This document shows positions 58,609-64,000 of a DNA stretch of 64,000 nucleotides, one piece after another. Each line of letters begins with the position of its first letter. The stretch's first letter is position 1. The stretch comes from Bacteroidota bacterium (lineage in GTDB: Bacteria > Bacteroidota > Bacteroidia > Chitinophagales > Chitinophagaceae): positions 62,001-126,000 of the forward strand of contig JABDAN010000001.1 of NCBI GenBank assembly GCA_013289175.1, in the 5' to 3' direction. The translations under genes and the position numbers were made by a program. Under the pieces are notes generated by a model that ran no database searches, was not told the DNA's origin, and saw only the letters and a list, made by a program, of their open reading frames with translations.

Positions 58609-59409
58609 TTATAAATTAAAACCGATTCTGATTTGCGGACCATATTCATCCATATCATATAAAAAACGGGATGTTCCACTTCCCGTGCTATAGTTCATGG
58701 AAATTATCCGGTAGCCAATACCCAGTTCCAATAGTTTAGAAGCCCTGAAAAATATATCGGGTTGCAATTGCCAGGCCCAGGAAGAAGCGATTCCAAAACC
58801 ACCTACATCGGCTCGCAACTGCAACAGCCATTTTTCGTGAATGACCGTCTTCATTCTTACGACGATCAACGGATCCACCCAGGTATTGGATTGGCTTTTA
58901 TTCCAATTCTTTGATAAGTCAACCGGGTTGGTGACGGTCGCATTAATATTGATGCCGGCCGTAATATTATTAATCCGGGCACCGACGCCAGCTTCCAGCC
59001 ATGGATTTAAGCGGTAAAGACCTTCCAATTCCCACCAGAATTGTTTTAATGTGGCGGTTCCGCTGACAACCTGATTTTTGGTAGATGCATCCTCAGTGAG
59101 ATTCGCATAAAACAGGTCGGAAGTGAAGGATAGTTTATCATTGTGAACCTCCGCATACAACATACCTCCTATTTTAAGGTAACTGAATACCTTGCTTGCC
59201 GGAACACAGATAAAGGTGTTGGGAGCATTTCCGATGCCTGTAGTTCCGCTCATACTCGTGAACATCAGATAGGGCTCCAGGTATACATGATATTTTTTGG
59301 AAGAGTCGTTGTAGATCTGGGCATTCGATTTTTGGGATGAAAACAGAAACAATGATGTTAAAAAAATGCCCACACCGATCCTTTTTGCTTGGCGCAAAAT
59401 TTTTTTCAT
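58609..59409 (-). CDS. Secreted outer-membrane beta-barrel-like protein
   Basis: Signal peptide; C-terminal YGPQIRIGFNL; start at 59409 preferred. Confidence 0.65.
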   Translation of the reverse strand: MKKILRQAKRIGVGIFLTSLFLFSSQKSNAQIYNDSSKKYHVYLEPYLMFTSMSGTTGIGNAPNTFICVPASKVFSYLKIGGMLYAEVHNDKLSFTSDLFYANLTEDASTKNQVVSGTATLKQFWWELEGLYRLNPWLEAGVGARINNITAGININATVTNPVDLSKNWNKSQSNTWVDPLIVVRMKTVIHEKWLLQLRADVGGFGIASSWAWQLQPDIFFRASKLLELGIGYRIISMNYSTGSGTSRFLYDMDEYGPQIRIGFNL

Positions 59410-59486
59410 AGCAAAAAATTTAATAACAAAATAGTCTGTCATCTTTAGGGATGACAGACTAACAACAAGTAAATATAATGAAATAT

Positions 59487-60317
59487 TTATTTAGGGAATA
59501 TAAGTGTCAGCTGCGCCCTCCATCCGAAATCTCCCCGGTTGGGTCCGGAAATTGGAATTTGAGGACCGACGGCTAGCTGTACAATTTGTTTTCCAAGCTT
59601 AGTAATTCCAGATACCGGTAGCGCTACAGAAGATGCAAATATTTTGCTTTCCCAGTTTTGCGTAATCGAACCGACGGCTCCAATACCTGCACCACTTTTC
59701 CAGTTGTAGGTAAAGAATGGCTGCACAAATAACTGACTTACATTAGCCCGGTCCGCTTGCCCGGCGACGGACCAAATCTGGTTGGCCAGCGCGCCGTAAG
59801 TAAATCCATTGGCCTGCTTTAATACAACAGCGGTTGGTCCCACTCCCCATTTTCCAAATCCCAGGTATTGATTGGTGGCGGTAGGTACCAAGAAAGCCGC
59901 GCCGGCTCCCCAGGTAAGACCATTTTTTGTTTTTGAAGGAGAGAGAAAAGCACTGATGGTGGCATCACTCAGCCCGGATTGAGAAGTATTTTCTCCCGTA
60001 ATATCGTATTGGGTCATAACCGGAATAATGTAGCGGGTTATTAAATTTAAATTTTCATTTAATTTAAAGGGAATTACCGGTTGAAAATTCATGGTATTGA
60101 TGGTCCCTTTGTATGGACCTACGCCATAAAATGTATTGTTTTGAAAGGGGACGCTGATCAGGCTGGCGATGGGGTTGGCCAGCTTTTTAGCCAGTTCAGC
60201 TGCTTCATCGGCACTCGCTGGTTCACCAGGCTTTTCCGCTTGCTGAGCCAATAGAATATGCGGAAACAAAAGGCCGCTCAATACGACTACAAGAATGATT
60301 TTCTGAAAGGGTTTCAT
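59487..60317 (-). CDS. Outer-membrane transporter-like barrel protein
   Basis: Signal peptide ending LLAQQ; KKLANPIASLISVPFQNNTFYGVGPYKGTINTMNFQPVIPFKLNENLNLITRYIIPV; C-terminal WRAQLTLIFPK. Confidence 0.72.
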   Translation of the reverse strand: MKPFQKIILVVVLSGLLFPHILLAQQAEKPGEPASADEAAELAKKLANPIASLISVPFQNNTFYGVGPYKGTINTMNFQPVIPFKLNENLNLITRYIIPVMTQYDITGENTSQSGLSDATISAFLSPSKTKNGLTWGAGAAFLVPTATNQYLGFGKWGVGPTAVVLKQANGFTYGALANQIWSVAGQADRANVSQLFVQPFFTYNWKSGAGIGAVGSITQNWESKIFASSVALPVSGITKLGKQIVQLAVGPQIPISGPNRGDFGWRAQLTLIFPK

Positions 60318-60448
60318 AAAACAATTAGTTTAATTAAAACAAAATTACTTTACGCTAAACGTCTGAGCTAATTTAGTTTATGAACGGAACATGGCTTTTT
60401 TTCGCGTGCTGAAAAATTAATCTGCAACTTGCATTAAAATAATAGAGG

Positions 60449-61519
60449 ATGCTTTTAAAGACCCCTTTCCTTTGGTTTTTTGTCGCTTGGTTTCTGCTGA
60501 CTTCCCAACCGGCGATGACTCAGGAAACCTTTAAAATCTTTCTCGTTGGTGACGCTGGAGACCATACGGAATCCGGACAAACACTAAAAAATCTCAAAAC
60601 AGAATTGATCGGCAATCCAAACAGCGCCGTTATTTTCCTCGGGGACAACAGTTATAAGGATATTTTAGGGGGCCTGATCCCTTTTGGATACAAAGGTTTT
60701 GACAGCTCGATCAATACGATGGATAAAATCAGGTCACAACTTTCTATTTTGGATGACTACCACGGATCAGCTTTTTTTACGCCAGGAAATCATGACTGGT
60801 GGAACCGCACTACTTATAAAAAAGGGAGACCCAAACTGGCTATGGAAGAATTTTTTATCGAAAAGAACTTACAATCAAACGTGCATATTGCCAACCCAAC
60901 CAATGTGTTTTTACCCCATCACGGAAGTTACGGACCGGAATTTGTTGAACTCGATAAGGGTCGAATCAGGATCATATTCATCGATACCTACCGGATTATT
61001 CAGACTGGAATAAAAAAAGGAGAAAAACCTCCGGAAGAACTGTCCTTCTATAACAGGCTGGACAGTCTGATCCGGGCAGGTTATGCGTTGAATCAGCAAG
61101 TGTTGGTGGTCGCCCATCATCCGGTTCATTCACTAGGACCTTACAATGAGCCCTTAAAACATCCTTATTTTCTACGGCGTATTAAAGCTTCCAATGCAAC
61201 CTTTCCTTCCTACCAGGCAATGTCAGATGGAATCAATGCCATATTGAAAAAGTATCCGGGAATATATTATGCCAGTGGCCATGTTCATGCACTTCAATAT
61301 TTCTCTACCCCTGACAATCTACACTTTATAATAAGCGGTTCAGGAAGCAAAGAAAAAATGTTGACGGTTAAGGAAATAAGAAAATACGATGCGGAAAAGG
61401 GACCGCATGACTATCTGCTTTGGAATTCCGGCGGGTTTTTTGAAATTGATTTTGGCCAGCCAGTCATCAAAACCTTTTTATATTATGACGAAGCATCCAA
61501 AAAATGCACTTTACCGTAA
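60449..61519 (+). CDS. Secreted metallophosphoesterase (calcineurin-like)
   Basis: FLVGDAGD, VIFLGDNSYKD, FFTPGNHDWWN, VLVVAHHPVHS, YYASGHVHALQYF. Confidence 0.93.
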   Translation: MLLKTPFLWFFVAWFLLTSQPAMTQETFKIFLVGDAGDHTESGQTLKNLKTELIGNPNSAVIFLGDNSYKDILGGLIPFGYKGFDSSINTMDKIRSQLSILDDYHGSAFFTPGNHDWWNRTTYKKGRPKLAMEEFFIEKNLQSNVHIANPTNVFLPHHGSYGPEFVELDKGRIRIIFIDTYRIIQTGIKKGEKPPEELSFYNRLDSLIRAGYALNQQVLVVAHHPVHSLGPYNEPLKHPYFLRRIKASNATFPSYQAMSDGINAILKKYPGIYYASGHVHALQYFSTPDNLHFIISGSGSKEKMLTVKEIRKYDAEKGPHDYLLWNSGGFFEIDFGQPVIKTFLYYDEASKKCTLP

Positions 61520-61916
61520 ATCAATCGTTTAAGCCAACAAATATTTCTTCGAAAGGAAATAAAAGTCATTGGTTTCTGGCGCTCTTTTGGATAACAAGAC
61601 TTCTCCTGAAGGATTGATCCACAAAATAAATCAGGTCTGGTCTATCAATGACCTGTGTAAGATTGTAGGCAGATCAAACTTTTAAAGAAAACTGCCTTAG
61701 GGGATGGAGAAATGAACCCTTCCATTTTACAGTAAAACTTGACCTGCATCACTTTTTTACAAAAGATTATTTTATCTTGTGGACGTAATCAAAACAATCC
61801 CTAATAAAACTGCTTATTATCAGTACTCCTTTTTGCCGGAAATAAGCTGCTCTAACCCGGATTTAAATAATATTAAACCAACCGCTGTTCTAAAAGAATA
61901 GTAAAAAAACTATTGA

Positions 61917-62663
61917 GTGCATACATCCAGTAGCCATAAGCATCGCAGGACCATCCTGATTTTCAGTTTGGTTTTTGCCAGTTTATCTGGTTTTAGCCAG
62001 CATAAAGAAACAGACACCTTTAATATTTTTAAAGCCAGTTTTTTATTGCCTCAACCACTTCCGGGTGGTCACTACTCACAAACCATTTCCGTATTGTATG
62101 TGGTTACGCCTAAGGACTGGACGCTGGATAATATTACAGCGCCCATGTTTTATTATCAGGGAAAATATACGCTGCCTGATGGATTTAACCTGCAGGCCAG
62201 CCTGGCCACCTTGTTCATTTCGAACCGAATTTTGCTCGGTCCCTTTTGGAATTACAAACTACCCGGTACCAACAATTTTCTAGGACTTGGATGGCAGGCA
62301 GCATGGAACTACGGAAGACTGCAACAGTTTGGATTTGCTACTACCCTCACCGGATGGGAACAACAGCCCTCCATCTCCTTTGGACATGCTTTTAACAAGA
62401 CGGCCGTTACTATACAGGCAAATCTCCACTGGACAAATAGATTATATCTGTCTGAAGGCGGTCACATCCTGCCGGTAACCAATGGATTTATCAACGGGTA
62501 CAGTTTTTCAGCCAATTTTGATCAGAAACTTTATAAAAACAGGGCTTTGACGCTGGGACTTAAAATGGATTATGTACAGTATCACATCATTGCCTGGCCT
62601 GCATTTCCGGTAAACGGGAAAAGATATTGGATGCCTGAATTCCAGGTTGGGTTAATCCTTTAA
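61917..62663 (+). CDS. Secreted outer-membrane-like protein, unknown function
   Basis: GTG start; signal peptide RRTILIFSLVFASLSGFSQ; barrel-like C-terminus MPEFQVGLIL. Confidence 0.62.
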   Translation: MHTSSSHKHRRTILIFSLVFASLSGFSQHKETDTFNIFKASFLLPQPLPGGHYSQTISVLYVVTPKDWTLDNITAPMFYYQGKYTLPDGFNLQASLATLFISNRILLGPFWNYKLPGTNNFLGLGWQAAWNYGRLQQFGFATTLTGWEQQPSISFGHAFNKTAVTIQANLHWTNRLYLSEGGHILPVTNGFINGYSFSANFDQKLYKNRALTLGLKMDYVQYHIIAWPAFPVNGKRYWMPEFQVGLIL

Positions 62664-62681
62664 CTGTCTAAAAAAACTATT

Positions 62682-63929
62682 ATGCTTTTGAAAAATTTAT
62701 ATCGGTACAGTTTTCTTTTTCTTCTTTTCATCTCCTGTTCTAAAAATGGATTTCTGTACCAACCGACCGTGACCATTGGAGATGTGATTACTTTGCCCAC
62801 CGCTTCGATGAAGAAAATGGAGGGAATCTATAGCCTTTCTACCGGCAGCACGGATTTTGGGACCAATTTTGTCTGTAAGGCATCTAAATACCGTGTTTCT
62901 TTTTTTAGCAATCAGGATGGGATTTTCATGATCCTCAAATATGGCTTGGATCCCACGGACAGTTCACTGAAATTTTCGGGATTCTGGAGATATTCCCAGA
63001 TTCCCAATCAGGGTCTGGTTAATTTTTCCGTTCCCAAAGCCGAAGCCCTTGCATTTTTGGCTACTGGTGATATCAGCACCCTTACCCTCAACGGCAATAT
63101 CAGTAAGGGAGATAATGTGTACAACCCGATCAGTCTTTCATTCTCCAAACATTTTTCTCCGTATGCGGATACCGCTCATTTTGAAATCTATTCCCATCAC
63201 GGTGTTCAGACGGTTTCCAACCCACCCTTTGCTGAAAATTCTATTTTGGGGGTTTTGAATGATGAGGATTACGGGGTCAATGGACTAGAGTTTGATGTAC
63301 AGCTCACGCTGGATAAGGTGCCGATCATGATGCATGACGGGAACATCGATATCCGCTTGACTATGAAAAGTCCGATCTCAGGAAACTATGATCAGTATAA
63401 ATTTGATTTTCTTGAAGATTATATTCAGCTGGTCGATGGTCAGAGAATTGCATCGCTGCAGGGTTGTCTGTCAGATTTTATCGATTCCACCACCATGACT
63501 TATTTCTGGATGGATATTAAAGGGGATGATAGCATTTTCCAAGCCCTACAGCCTATTGTGCTGGCCGCTCAACAACATGCCAAAGATGTCCACCGCAATG
63601 TGATTATTTATGCAGATATGCCGTCTAAAACCGTCATTCAGGAATTTCAATCCTACCCGGCTTATCGCGCGGATACGAGTTTAAAAACAATGTGCGAACT
63701 CACCTATCAGGATGTGATCGACAACGGATGTACCAGGTGGGGGCCGCGATATTCCAGAGGTCTTTTGCTAAGCGATGTCGCTCAGGCACATGCTCAAGGG
63801 ATTAAAGTGATCAGTTGGACCTTAGATGACAAGGGACTGATTGCGAATTATCTCCAAAATGGCCAGTTCGACGGCTTCATATCTGACTATCCGGCCTACG
63901 TAGTATATGATTTTTATACCACGAAATAA
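62682..63929 (+). CDS. Glycerophosphodiester phosphodiesterase-like protein with extra N-terminal domain
   Basis: Lipobox-like LLFISCS; C-terminal GDPD features SHHG...FAENSILG...GLEFDVQLTLDKVPIMMHDGNI, QGIKVISWTLDD. Confidence 0.82.
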   Translation: MLLKNLYRYSFLFLLFISCSKNGFLYQPTVTIGDVITLPTASMKKMEGIYSLSTGSTDFGTNFVCKASKYRVSFFSNQDGIFMILKYGLDPTDSSLKFSGFWRYSQIPNQGLVNFSVPKAEALAFLATGDISTLTLNGNISKGDNVYNPISLSFSKHFSPYADTAHFEIYSHHGVQTVSNPPFAENSILGVLNDEDYGVNGLEFDVQLTLDKVPIMMHDGNIDIRLTMKSPISGNYDQYKFDFLEDYIQLVDGQRIASLQGCLSDFIDSTTMTYFWMDIKGDDSIFQALQPIVLAAQQHAKDVHRNVIIYADMPSKTVIQEFQSYPAYRADTSLKTMCELTYQDVIDNGCTRWGPRYSRGLLLSDVAQAHAQGIKVISWTLDDKGLIANYLQNGQFDGFISDYPAYVVYDFYTTK

Positions 63930-63963
63930 CTATAATTCACCTTTTCGCCCATAACAACATACC

Positions 63964-64000
63964 ATGCGAATTCATAAATTACTGACAGCAATTTCGTTTT
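63964..64000 (+). CDS. Start of a gene truncated by window end (MRIHKLLTAISF...)
   Basis: ATG then signal-peptide-like residues; runs off the window. Confidence 0.35.
   Translation, partial: MRIHKLLTAISF

Noticed and set aside
1-64000. CRISPR array, rRNA, tRNA, prophage, intact IS element, phage defence or secretion-system locus
   Set aside because: Looked for repeats, transposase/integrase motifs and cas/RM/TA domains in both strands by eye; none found. tRNAs cannot be excluded without a covariance-model scan.

Overview
A 64 kb stretch of Bacteroidota chromosome, probably Chitinophagaceae-like (TAnnTTTG promoters, SufBCDSE, CtlX, NagB-LmbE fusion). It is mostly densely packed housekeeping genes. 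Main blocks: pgi; prfB with a programmed +1 frameshift that the ORF track splits; pruA; pyrR-pyrB-coaD; pyrE; folA-thyA; glnS; an arginine deiminase-like gene plus ctlX; pfkA and pyk; nagB-LmbE; a PAP2_C (sphingomyelin synthase-like)/dioxygenase/SDR group; a sufBCDSE-DUF59-Rrf2 operon; and a distal region rich in secreted and outer-membrane proteins of unknown function. I recognised no rRNA, tRNA, CRISPR array, intact transposon, prophage or defence island. No clearly novel multi-gene system is evident. The best leads are: (1) an 8+4+8 palindrome over the suf promoter, with the Rrf2 gene at the operon's 3' end; (2) several genes with the TAnnTTTG box 4-10 nt from the start codon, predicting leaderless or near-leaderless mRNAs; (3) the prfB recoding site with a long-stem inverted repeat just upstream; (4) an SMS-like PAP2_C protein with a perfect FNR-type palindrome; (5) mutually exclusive hairpins between pyrR and pyrB; (6) a small uncharacterised paralogous protein family. 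All function calls come from reading the translations by eye, without database searches.
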